DNA from: an uncultured Muribaculum sp.
Lineage (GTDB): Bacteria > Bacteroidota > Bacteroidia > Bacteroidales > Muribaculaceae
Assembly (NCBI RefSeq): GCF_910583865.1
Contig: NZ_CAJTYX010000040.1
Span: 1-26,781, forward strand
Reading direction: 5' to 3'
Length of the DNA stretch: 26,781 nucleotides
Shown: positions 15,591-22,619 of the stretch, piece after piece
Position numbering within the stretch: the stretch's first letter is position 1
Layout of the letters: each line of letters begins with the position of its first letter
Translations under genes and position numbers: made by a program
Notes under the pieces: generated by a model
The model's input: the letters and a program-made list of their open reading frames with translations, nothing else
Databases searched by the model: none
What the model was told of the DNA's origin: nothing

Positions 15591-15714
15591 TTAATTCTAA
15601 CAACTCAACCGTTAATCGTGATTGTTAAAATTTTATATATATCCTTTAGGTTGTTAAAATCTGCAATCGGGGCATTTCCACCTCCTCCGAGTCAGAAGTA
15701 GTCTAAAAAGCCCC

Positions 15715-17016
15715 TTAACGTCTACGCTTCATACGGCTCTCTATCTCACCGATTTTTGCGGTGGCACGGCGCACGCTCGCAGGGTCGGAAGCGTCGATTC
15801 CGTATTTCGACGCAGGCGGTATCACGACCACCGTGCCGGGGCGTATGAGATCGGGATTGCTGATCTTATCGGCGTTCTCTTCGTAGATATACACCCAGAA
15901 ACAGTTATTACCGTAATATTTACGTGCCATGGTGGTGAGATAGCGGCGTCCCGTCACTGTGTCGGTCACCACTTTCGGTGTCTGAGGCGCTGCAGGGGTG
16001 GCCTTGGGGGAAGCTTGCGCGGTTTGAGCTACGGGCGCGGCAGGATGTTCCTCCGGCTCCGGCGCAACCGCAGCGACATAAGCGGCCTCTCCGATTTCGG
16101 TGATGAATCCGTCGTCGGCCACTGAATCAAGCATCTCCTCCTCGGCTTCGAGATCTTCCGGCGATGTGTCGCCTCCCCCGAGATAGCCGAAGCTGATACC
16201 TAAGAAATAGCCCATGGCAAGACCCACAAGCACACCTATGAGCAGCATGAGCCACGGATTGAGTCCGGAGCGCTCGCGATAGACCACCACAGTCTCCGGT
16301 TCGGCCACCGGCTCTTTATCCTCCTCGACCCAGGTCCTTACGGCTGCCATAGGCCGCTCCGTAACTGCGGGTTGCTCCGCCGGCTGCGGGTTTCCGCCGG
16401 TCATCACCTCGGGAGTAGCGTCGACAACAGCCGCGGCCTCATCCACCACCTCCCCGTCGGTCAGAGCCGGCATGTCGTCCACACTGTTGCTTTCAGTGTT
16501 AGCGGCATGCATGACATGCGCAACAGGTTCAACAGTAGTATCGGGGGCGGGTTCAGGCTGTGTCTCTTTTTCAAGGGACGCATCGACCGTTGTGACTTCC
16601 GGTGCAGCCACATTTACAGGCGTCTCCTCCTGCGTTTCATGCACCTTATCCGCTTCCGGCGCATTATCTTCAGCGGGGGTATCCACGTTTTCACCGGCCC
16701 TGTCGGGCGATGCGGTAGTCTCGGCAAGCGCCTCTTCAGTCACCCCGGGAGCAAGACGCACCGGTTCGAAGGCAGCAAAGGGCTCATTGACGGCTTCGGC
16801 AAGGGAGGCATCGGGCGCCCACAGCACGGCTTCCGGCGACAAAGGCGACGGAGCGAACGTCCCGATGCCGTTTATAGTCACTTTCTCACCACGCACAAGG
16901 GCTTCCGCGGCCTTGTCGAGCAGAGCACGCAAAAACATGGCCGCCTCCTCGTCGGTGCATCCGGTCGACGTGGCTATGGAGGAGGCAATCCGGTGGAATG
17001 TCATCTTATCGTTCAT
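15715..17016 (-). CDS. HU-like domain, transmembrane helix and LysM-like protein
   Basis: This 433-residue protein has three parts. Residues about 1-95 resemble an HU-type domain (helix with TGCTDEEAAMFLRALLDKAA, then VTINGIGTFAP), but the DNA-binding arm lacks the usual basic Arg-Asn-Pro-type stretch. Residues about 100-250 are an acidic, Pro/Ala/Val-rich linker. A single transmembrane helix lies at about 252-281, flanked by Arg on its N side and acidic residues on its C side, which places the HU part in the cytoplasm and the rest outside. The C-terminus (about 355-402) reads as a LysM-like fold (RRYLTTMARKYYGNNCFWVY, then RPGTVVVIPP), a family that binds peptidoglycan. It overlaps the short HU gene upstream by four bases (ATGA). 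The architecture recalls Bacteroidetes HU-CCDC81/SPOR proteins, with LysM in place of SPOR. Envelope function is likely; DNA binding is unproven. Confidence 0.8.
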   Translation of the reverse strand: MNDKMTFHRIASSIATSTGCTDEEAAMFLRALLDKAAEALVRGEKVTINGIGTFAPSPLSPEAVLWAPDASLAEAVNEPFAAFEPVRLAPGVTEEALAETTASPDRAGENVDTPAEDNAPEADKVHETQEETPVNVAAPEVTTVDASLEKETQPEPAPDTTVEPVAHVMHAANTESNSVDDMPALTDGEVVDEAAAVVDATPEVMTGGNPQPAEQPAVTERPMAAVRTWVEEDKEPVAEPETVVVYRERSGLNPWLMLLIGVLVGLAMGYFLGISFGYLGGGDTSPEDLEAEEEMLDSVADDGFITEIGEAAYVAAVAPEPEEHPAAPVAQTAQASPKATPAAPQTPKVVTDTVTGRRYLTTMARKYYGNNCFWVYIYEENADKISNPDLIRPGTVVVIPPASKYGIDASDPASVRRATAKIGEIESRMKRRR

Positions 17017-17294
17017 GACTGTTCGCTGATTTTCCTACGCAGGAGCGTACTGGGGTTAAACTGTATGGTGATTGCGGGAGGTAGGAGCACGCTCCCTCCC
17101 CGGTCGAGGTCGTCGACCACCTTCTCATCTTCCTTTACCGTGGTGAATGTGCCGAACCCGGGCAGGAGCACCGTGTCGCCATCCACAAGGGCGTCGCGCA
17201 GAGCCGAAGCCAGCCCCCCGACAAGAGCCTCGATGTCGTGGCGCGGTCGGCGCAGATCTGTCGACAAGGAGGCTACAAGTGTAGTATTGTCCAT
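17013..17294 (-). CDS. Short atypical HU-family protein
   Basis: This 93-residue protein begins MDNTTLVASLSTDLRRPRHD. Two helices (about 3-15 and 20-42) precede the hallmark LLPGFGTFT near 50-58, and a final basic stretch follows (LLRRKI). The fold and length fit HU/IHF, but the arm reads KEDEKVVDDLDRGGSVLLPP, which is acidic where true HU carries conserved Arg/Lys and the Arg-Asn-Pro tip. DNA binding is therefore doubtful. I chose the ATG at 17294, 18 bases after the peptidase stop, by alignment to HU N-termini; an ATG at 17318 is possible and would overlap the peptidase gene. The stop overlaps the start of the HU/LysM gene, so the two HU-type proteins are probably made together and may dimerise. 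Confidence 0.82.
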   Translation of the reverse strand: MDNTTLVASLSTDLRRPRHDIEALVGGLASALRDALVDGDTVLLPGFGTFTTVKEDEKVVDDLDRGGSVLLPPAITIQFNPSTLLRRKISEQS

Positions 17295-17311
17295 TATATC
17301 ATGAGTTTTTG

Positions 17312-19348
17312 TTACCATATTACCACGCGCTCCTCCGGAGCGAGCCACATGCCGTTGCCCTCCCTGACTGAGAAAGCCTCGAAGAAGGGGCGGAGGTTGC
17401 GCAAAGTGGCGTTGACACGCCAGCGCCCGAGTGAATGGGGATCGGTCTTGGTACGGTTGAGTATCTCCTCATCGCGTATGTTGCCGGCCCACACGTCGGC
17501 ATACGCCAGATAGAAGCGCTGGTCGGGCGTGAAGCCGTCGATGACGGTGTCGGCGGCAGGATTTTCCTCAAGGTCGAGATGATAGGCCGTGTAGGCCACG
17601 CGCAGGCCGCCCTGGTCGGCGATGTTCTCGCCCAGCGTCAGGCGACCGTTGGCATGGGTATCGCCGAGTACCACGATGCTGTCGAACTGTGCGGCGAGCC
17701 TGTCGGTAAGGGCAGTGAACTTCTCCTTGTCGGCGGGAGTCCACCAGTCAGCGAGATTCCCGTCCTTGTCGAAGCGGCTTCCCTGGTCGTCGAAGCCGTG
17801 TGTCATCTCATGGCCTATCACTACACCGATGGCACCATAATTCTCCGCAGGGTCGGCGTCGGGATTGAAGTAAGGCGGCTGGAGTATTCCCGCCGGGAAA
17901 CAGATTTCGTTGGTGGTCGGGTTGTAGTATGCGTTGACGGTCTGCGGGGTCATGTACCAGCGGTCGCGGTCGACCGGCTTCCCCCATTGGGCCAGATTGT
18001 ATACCTCCTCATTCGCTATGGCGCGCTTTACATTGTCCCAATAGCTCTGTCTCGGGTCGATGTCAAGCGCCGAATAGTCGCGCCACTTTTCGGGATAGCC
18101 TATCTTCACGGTAAACGCGTCGAGTTTTTCAAGCGCACGCGCCTTGGTGGTATCGCTCATCCACGTCAGTGCGGAGATATGCTTCGCGAGAGCCTTGCGC
18201 AGGTTGCCCACAAGTTCGAGCATCTTCTTCTTGGAGCGTTCCGGGAAGTACTTCTCTACATACAGCTTGCCGACCGCCTCGCCCAATAGGGCATTGGGCA
18301 CGGCAAGGGCACGCTTCCAGCGCGGCATGGGCTGCTCAACGCCGGTGATGGCGCGCGTAAGGCCGAACTTCGCGGCTACGAAATCGTCGCTCAGATAGTC
18401 GGCGGCGGCATCGAGGTACATCGCCGTAAGGTAGTCGTGTATGGCCTGCTCGGAAGCCGAAGAAAGGATCGAATCGACTACTGCGAGCACCTTGGGCTGC
18501 CCGACAATCACCGTGTCGATGTCATTGATGCCCTGACGGGCGAAATAGCGGCGCAGATCCACGGAAGGATAATCCGAGGCAAGCGCGGAGAGCGACATGG
18601 GATTGTAGCTCGCCGCAGGATCGCGCAGCTCCTCACGGCTCATGGCGGCGCACGCGAGCTTCGTCTCTATGTCGAGGGTGTTTTCGGCAAGACGCCGTTG
18701 CCCTTCCGGAGAGTATCCTACAAGTCCGGCAAGGATGCGCAGATAGGTGGTATAAGCGTCGCGCACGTGGCGGGCGCGGTCGGTATCCTCAAGATAATAG
18801 TCGCGGTCACCCATTCCGAGGCTTCCCTGGGTTAGGTACATGGCATTCACGTCAGAACGCATCATGTCGGCCTCTATGCCGGTGTCGAAGAATCCCGACA
18901 TGCCGGGATGCGTGGCGAGCATATCAAGCACATCGGCCCGGGAGGCCTGGTTTATTGCCACGACATCGCCCATGACAGGCTGCGCGCCCTGGATGTTCAG
19001 GCGCAGGGAGTCGAGCCCCATCGAATAGAGGTCGCCGATTTTCTGTGCCAGCGAACCGGGGGCGGCATGACGGCTGTCAAGACCTGAAATAAGGTCGCGT
19101 ACCTGCGTGCGGTTGTCGTCGCGCAAGCGGTCGAACGTGCCGAACCTGGCAAACTCGGGTTTGAGAGGATTGTTCTTCATCCAGCCTCCGCAGGCATAGT
19201 CGTAGAAGTCGTCCTGCGGCGCTACGCTCTCGTCAAGATTGGAGCGGTCGACACCGCGCGGTACATTTATAGCGTTCATGCTCATGAGTGTGGTCATTGT
19301 GACGAATGTGACTGTGATTCCTGTGACTCTTCCTATTAACGAGGACAT
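17312..19348 (-). CDS. pepO: M13 family (neprilysin/PepO-type) zinc metallopeptidase
   Basis: This 678-residue enzyme cleaves small peptides. The zinc site is complete: H513-E-M-T-H517 in VIGHEMTHGFDDQG, and the third ligand in E574-NIAD578-QGG. The substrate-binding VNAYYNPTTNEICFPAGILQ stretch and the N-terminal PQDDFYDYACGGWMKNN are typical of M13. The N-terminus carries a hydrophobic signal (about residues 5-28), so the enzyme is probably periplasmic or exported; no lipobox is obvious. The start was set at the ATG at 19348 because the longer frame begins with an ATT codon. A weak -7-like CAATTATA complement lies at 19366-19373. The two HU-type genes follow within a few bases, an unexpected partnership for a peptidase. 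Confidence 0.93.
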   Translation of the reverse strand: MSSLIGRVTGITVTFVTMTTLMSMNAINVPRGVDRSNLDESVAPQDDFYDYACGGWMKNNPLKPEFARFGTFDRLRDDNRTQVRDLISGLDSRHAAPGSLAQKIGDLYSMGLDSLRLNIQGAQPVMGDVVAINQASRADVLDMLATHPGMSGFFDTGIEADMMRSDVNAMYLTQGSLGMGDRDYYLEDTDRARHVRDAYTTYLRILAGLVGYSPEGQRRLAENTLDIETKLACAAMSREELRDPAASYNPMSLSALASDYPSVDLRRYFARQGINDIDTVIVGQPKVLAVVDSILSSASEQAIHDYLTAMYLDAAADYLSDDFVAAKFGLTRAITGVEQPMPRWKRALAVPNALLGEAVGKLYVEKYFPERSKKKMLELVGNLRKALAKHISALTWMSDTTKARALEKLDAFTVKIGYPEKWRDYSALDIDPRQSYWDNVKRAIANEEVYNLAQWGKPVDRDRWYMTPQTVNAYYNPTTNEICFPAGILQPPYFNPDADPAENYGAIGVVIGHEMTHGFDDQGSRFDKDGNLADWWTPADKEKFTALTDRLAAQFDSIVVLGDTHANGRLTLGENIADQGGLRVAYTAYHLDLEENPAADTVIDGFTPDQRFYLAYADVWAGNIRDEEILNRTKTDPHSLGRWRVNATLRNLRPFFEAFSVREGNGMWLAPEERVVIW

Positions 19349-19426
19349 ATGTGTGGGTATTTGAGTCAATTATATTAACGTAGGGCGACCATGAATAGTT
19401 TTCGGTACATGCACTGTCGATTGGGG

Positions 19427-21418
19427 TCATTCCATGCCGAGGCTCTTCTTGAGATCGTCAAGTTCCATGCCGGCAAGTTCCCATAGGCTCATGGCGTTGT
19501 CGAGCTGCTTGCCGAGCGAAGCGTGGAGGTCGAAAATCTCACGCTCCACGTTGCCGGCGGCTATCTTGGCCTCCACCTCGGCGATCTGTGCCTCGATGTC
19601 GGCGATGGCAGCCTCGGCATCGGCAACTTTCTTCTCGGCGCGCTTCACCATACGCTGGCGTTCACGCTGCTCGGTGTAGCTTACACGTCCCTGCTTAGGA
19701 ACGGCTTCAGCCGGTTTGTCGGCGGACGTATCGACACCTTTGCCACCTGATGCGGATGGCCCGGGCTGCGGCTGCGCTTGCGGTTTTTCTCGCTCAAGCT
19801 CCGCGAGCGAGGCGAGCTTCTTCTTTTCGAGGAATTCGTAAATGCCGCCGAGGCATTCGCGCACCCTGCCTCCGCCGAACTCGTAGACCTTCTCGACAAG
19901 TCCGTCGAGGAACTCGCGGTCGTGGCTCACCACAATCACTGTGCCGTCGAAATCCTTTATGGCCTGTTTGAGTATATCCTTTGTAGCCATGTCGAGATGA
20001 TTGGTAGGCTCGTCGAGTATGAGCAGGTTGACAGGTTCAAGCAGCAGGCGTATCATGGCAAGGCGCGTCTTTTCACCACCTGAGAGCACTTTCACCTTCT
20101 TGTCGGAAGCCTCGCCGCCAAACATGAACGCGCCGAGAATGTCGCGTATCTTGGTACGGATGTCACCCACGGCCACACGGTCGATCGTGTCAAACACGGT
20201 AATCTCCCCGTCGAGCAGCTGCGCCTGGTTCTGGGCGAAGTAGCCGATCTTGACGTTGTGGCCGAGTTTGAGATGGCCGGTAAACGGAATCTCACCCATT
20301 ATGCACTTCACGAGCGTCGACTTGCCCTCTCCGTTCTTCCCCACGAAGGCGACTTTCTCACCACGCTTTATCGTGAATGTCGCCCCGTCAAACACCTGAT
20401 GGTCGCCATATGCCTTCCCTACCCCGTCGGCAATCACCGGATAGTCGCCCGAGCGCGGAGCCGGAGGAAACCGCAGGCTCAGACGGGAGGTATCCACCTC
20501 GTCGACCTCTATGCGCTCGATCTTGGCAAGCTGCTTCATGCGGCTCTGCACCTGCACGGCCTTGGTGGCCTTGTAGCGGAAACGCTCTATGAATTCCTCG
20601 GTGTCCTGTATCTGCTTCTGCTGATTCTCATAGGCACGTCGCTGCTGCTCGATGCGCTCCTGATGGAGCACCACATACTTCGAGTAGTTGACGGCGTAAT
20701 CGTAGATTTTACCCAATGAAATCTCGATCGTGCGGTTGGTCACATTGTCGATGAATGCACGGTCGTGGCTCACAAGCACCACGGCGCCGGCCTTGGTCGT
20801 GAGGAATGTCTCAAGCCACTGTATCGACTCAATGTCAAGGTGGTTGGTAGGCTCGTCTAGTAGCAGCACGTCGGGGCGCTGGAGAAGAATCTTGGCAAGC
20901 TCTATGCGCATTCGCCACCCTCCGGAAAATTCCGATGTCGGCCGCTCGAAGTCGCTGCGCACGAAACCGAGTCCTATAAGTGCCTTTTCCATCTCGGCCT
21001 GGCCGCCGTCGCCATCCTCCATGGCTATCTGTTCCGACAGGACAGTCATCCTGTCTATCAGCCGGGCATAACCCTCGCTGTCGTAGTCGGTGCGTTCGGC
21101 AAGCTCCGCGCTGAGGCGGTCATACTGTACGTGCAGCTCCCGGATGTGTCCGAAAGCCTTGCGCACCTCCTCGATGACGGTATTGGTGTCGGTCAGCGTC
21201 ATGTGCTGGGGCAGGTAGCCGATGGTGACATCCTGCGGTACAGCCACCGTGCCCGATGTAGGTCGCTGCAATCCTGCTATTATCTTCAGCATGGTCGATT
21301 TGCCCGCGCCGTTCTTCCCCACGAGGGCGATACGGTCGCGCTTGTTGATTACATAGCTTATGCCGTCAAACAGGCTTTTGGCGCTGAACTCTACCGATAG
21401 ATTCTGTATGGAAATCAT
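19427..21418 (-). CDS. ABC-F family ATP-binding protein
   Basis: This 663-residue protein has two ATP-binding cassettes joined by a helical linker and no transmembrane helix, the mark of ABC-F translation factors that act on the ribosome. Walker A motifs are GKNGAGKS (34-41) and GKNGEGKS; signatures are SEFSGGWRMR and KVLSGGEKTR; both Walker B sites read LDEPTNHLD. The linker (about 235-300) is rich in Gln, Arg and Glu. The C-terminal extension (about 580-663) is a charged coiled coil after a Pro/Gln-rich hinge, as in Uup- or YheS-like members. A perfect -7 box at 21447-21440 lies just 22 bases before the start. Substrate or antibiotic-resistance roles cannot be assigned from the sequence; housekeeping translation quality control is more likely. 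Confidence 0.93.
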   Translation of the reverse strand: MISIQNLSVEFSAKSLFDGISYVINKRDRIALVGKNGAGKSTMLKIIAGLQRPTSGTVAVPQDVTIGYLPQHMTLTDTNTVIEEVRKAFGHIRELHVQYDRLSAELAERTDYDSEGYARLIDRMTVLSEQIAMEDGDGGQAEMEKALIGLGFVRSDFERPTSEFSGGWRMRIELAKILLQRPDVLLLDEPTNHLDIESIQWLETFLTTKAGAVVLVSHDRAFIDNVTNRTIEISLGKIYDYAVNYSKYVVLHQERIEQQRRAYENQQKQIQDTEEFIERFRYKATKAVQVQSRMKQLAKIERIEVDEVDTSRLSLRFPPAPRSGDYPVIADGVGKAYGDHQVFDGATFTIKRGEKVAFVGKNGEGKSTLVKCIMGEIPFTGHLKLGHNVKIGYFAQNQAQLLDGEITVFDTIDRVAVGDIRTKIRDILGAFMFGGEASDKKVKVLSGGEKTRLAMIRLLLEPVNLLILDEPTNHLDMATKDILKQAIKDFDGTVIVVSHDREFLDGLVEKVYEFGGGRVRECLGGIYEFLEKKKLASLAELEREKPQAQPQPGPSASGGKGVDTSADKPAEAVPKQGRVSYTEQRERQRMVKRAEKKVADAEAAIADIEAQIAEVEAKIAAGNVEREIFDLHASLGKQLDNAMSLWELAGMELDDLKKSLGME

Positions 21419-21439
21419 CTTATTTCTGGAAAATTACCA

Positions 21440-21447
21440 CAAAGTTA
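21440..21447 (-). promoter_or_regulatory. -7 box (TAACTTTG) for the ABC-F gene
   Basis: CAAAGTTA on the plus strand reads TAACTTTG on the minus strand, a perfect TAnnTTTG. Transcription should begin near 21433, leaving a leader of about 15 bases. The expected -33 region overlaps the opposing -7 box at 21469-21476. Confidence 0.6.
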
Positions 21448-21468
21448 CTTATTATCGCAGACATTTCA

Positions 21469-21476
21469 TAACTTTG
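21469..21476 (+). promoter_or_regulatory. -7 box (TAACTTTG) for the SGNH hydrolase gene
   Basis: TAACTTTG is a perfect -7 consensus on the plus strand, about 32 bases before the ATG at 21509. It is the exact inverted copy of the box at 21440-21447, 21 bases away. The expected -33 slot (about 21443-21448) falls on the opposing box. Confidence 0.6.
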
Positions 21477-21508
21477 TAAATTCACTCACAATTACACCGC
21501 ACCCCATA

Positions 21509-22216
21509 ATGAACATTTTCAAAGCACTATCTCTGACGGCCATGCTGGCCGCCTCAGTGACATATTCCTATGCACGCGAGTTTCAAGACTGGTCGAACTT
21601 CGGACGCTACCATACTGCAAATACAGAAGTAAAATCCCTCCCGGCAGAGCAGCGCAAGGTGGTGTTTCTCGGCAATTCCATCACCGACAACTGGGCCAAG
21701 AAGCGTCCCGCTTTCTTCCACGACAACGGATATGTAGGCCGCGGCATATCGGGACAGACAACATATCAGTTTCTTTCACGCTTCAGAGAGGATGTCATAA
21801 ACCTGCATCCGAGAATAGTGGTCATCAATGCCGCCACCAACGATGTGGCGGAGAACACCCATCCATACGACGAGGATATGACCGTAGGCAACATAACATC
21901 ACTAATAGAACTCGCGCAGGCCAACGGCATCACCCCGGTGCTCACCACCACCCTCCCGGCTGCTTCATTTCCGTGGCGCAAGGAGATTACCGACAGTTCA
22001 GACAAGATTATATCGCTCAACAAGCGCCTCCAGGCGCTCGCCGAACAGAAAGGCATATTATTTGTCGATTATTATTCGTCGCTCATAACACCCGACGACC
22101 CGTCGCGCGCCCTGAACGCGAGCTACTCATACGACGGAGTGCACCCGAACGAGACAGGATACGCCGTGATGGAATCCATCATAAATCCTGTACTCCAGAA
22201 AATTCTGGCAAAATAA
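21509..22216 (+). CDS. Secreted SGNH/GDSL-family hydrolase
   Basis: This 235-residue esterase-type enzyme has a signal peptide (MNIFKALSLTAMLAASVTYS, cleavage near 22). The SGNH blocks are present: G-N-S57-I in VVFLGNSITDN (nucleophile Ser57; GNS replaces the usual GDS), Gly82 in GRGISGQTT, Asn111 in INAATND and D209-G-V-H212 (catalytic Asp and His) in DGVHPNETGY. Such enzymes in Bacteroidales often remove acetyl or other ester groups from glycans. It sits upstream of the SRP RNA and the two mannosidases but on its own promoter, so a role in the same glycan pathway is only suggestive. The downstream noncoding stretch reaches the SRP RNA promoter at 22283. Confidence 0.9.
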   Translation: MNIFKALSLTAMLAASVTYSYAREFQDWSNFGRYHTANTEVKSLPAEQRKVVFLGNSITDNWAKKRPAFFHDNGYVGRGISGQTTYQFLSRFREDVINLHPRIVVINAATNDVAENTHPYDEDMTVGNITSLIELAQANGITPVLTTTLPAASFPWRKEITDSSDKIISLNKRLQALAEQKGILFVDYYSSLITPDDPSRALNASYSYDGVHPNETGYAVMESIINPVLQKILAK

Positions 22217-22282
22217 CGCCGTACCCGACATCATTAACAACCACAAACAATAATATTAAATTATCCAAAATATCGCCACATA

Positions 22283-22314
22283 TTTGGGGGATTAGGAAAA
22301 TTGTAGTACCTTTG
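22283..22314 (+). promoter_or_regulatory. Consensus Bacteroidetes promoter for the SRP RNA
   Basis: TTTG (22283-22286), exactly 20 bases, then TACCTTTG (22307-22314): a full match to TTTG-N20-TAnnTTTG. The SRP RNA 5' end (GGGTAAG) starts six bases later, at the expected transcription start. This is the strongest promoter match in the window. Confidence 0.85.
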
Positions 22315-22320
22315 TCCTCC

Positions 22321-22417
22321 GGGTAAGTCCTACACGACCAGCTCCCCGGGAACTCCGCCAGGCCTTGACCGGAGCAACGGTACCGGGTTGTAGCGGTGCG
22401 ATGTAGCAAGCTTACCC
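22321..22417 (+). ncRNA. ffs: Small signal recognition particle RNA (4.5S-like)
   Basis: The RNA of the signal recognition particle binds Ffh and helps target proteins to the membrane. The ends pair: GGGTAAG (22321-22327) with CTTACCC (22411-22417), then CTACA (22330-22334) with TGTAG (22403-22407), CCCGG (22345-22349) with CCGGG (22383-22387) and CCG (22355-22357) with CGG (22378-22380). The conserved helix 8 core is visible as GCCAGG on the 5' side and GGAGCAACGG on the 3' side. The apical loop between them is CCTTGACCGG rather than the usual GGAA-type tetraloop. At about 97 bases it is the compact bacterial form without an Alu domain. A consensus promoter precedes it and six T residues follow. 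Confidence 0.88.
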
Positions 22418-22423
22418 TTTTTT
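22411..22423 (+). terminator. Terminal stem arm and T run of the SRP RNA
   Basis: The 3' arm CTTACCC is followed directly by six T residues (22418-22423). The closing stem pairs with the distant 5' end, so transcript release would use the RNA's own fold rather than a local hairpin. Confidence 0.5.
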
Positions 22424-22619
22424 CATACCCCTACCGGTCCTGATTACATCTTTTCAGAAGAATAAATCCATAGCAAGAGGTTGTATGAAACTGACCTCAA
22501 ATTTGCTGCGGAATGTCGTTTGCCGGAAAAACTTAACATGCCGTCTAAGTAGTAAATCACATCCAGGTGTATATATAACAGAGGCAGTCGTGCCACAGAC
22601 CCTTAAACCAACATAATTC
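22424..22619 (+). other. Noncoding leader region before the mannosidase genes; nothing recognised
   Basis: Together with the SRP RNA this fills the 403-base gap between 22216 and 22620. I found no open frame of note, no hairpin with a T run and no perfect TAnnTTTG box on the plus strand. A promoter for the mannosidase pair must lie here or be of another sigma class. Confidence 0.4.

Noticed and set aside
16372..17304. Plus-strand frame of 310 codons across the HU genes
   Set aside because: Spans two overlapping minus-strand genes in antisense; Gly/Arg/His-rich without motif.
22560..22619. AT-rich TATATATA stretch as a promoter for the mannosidase genes
   Set aside because: It does not match TAnnTTTG and no -33 element is spaced correctly.
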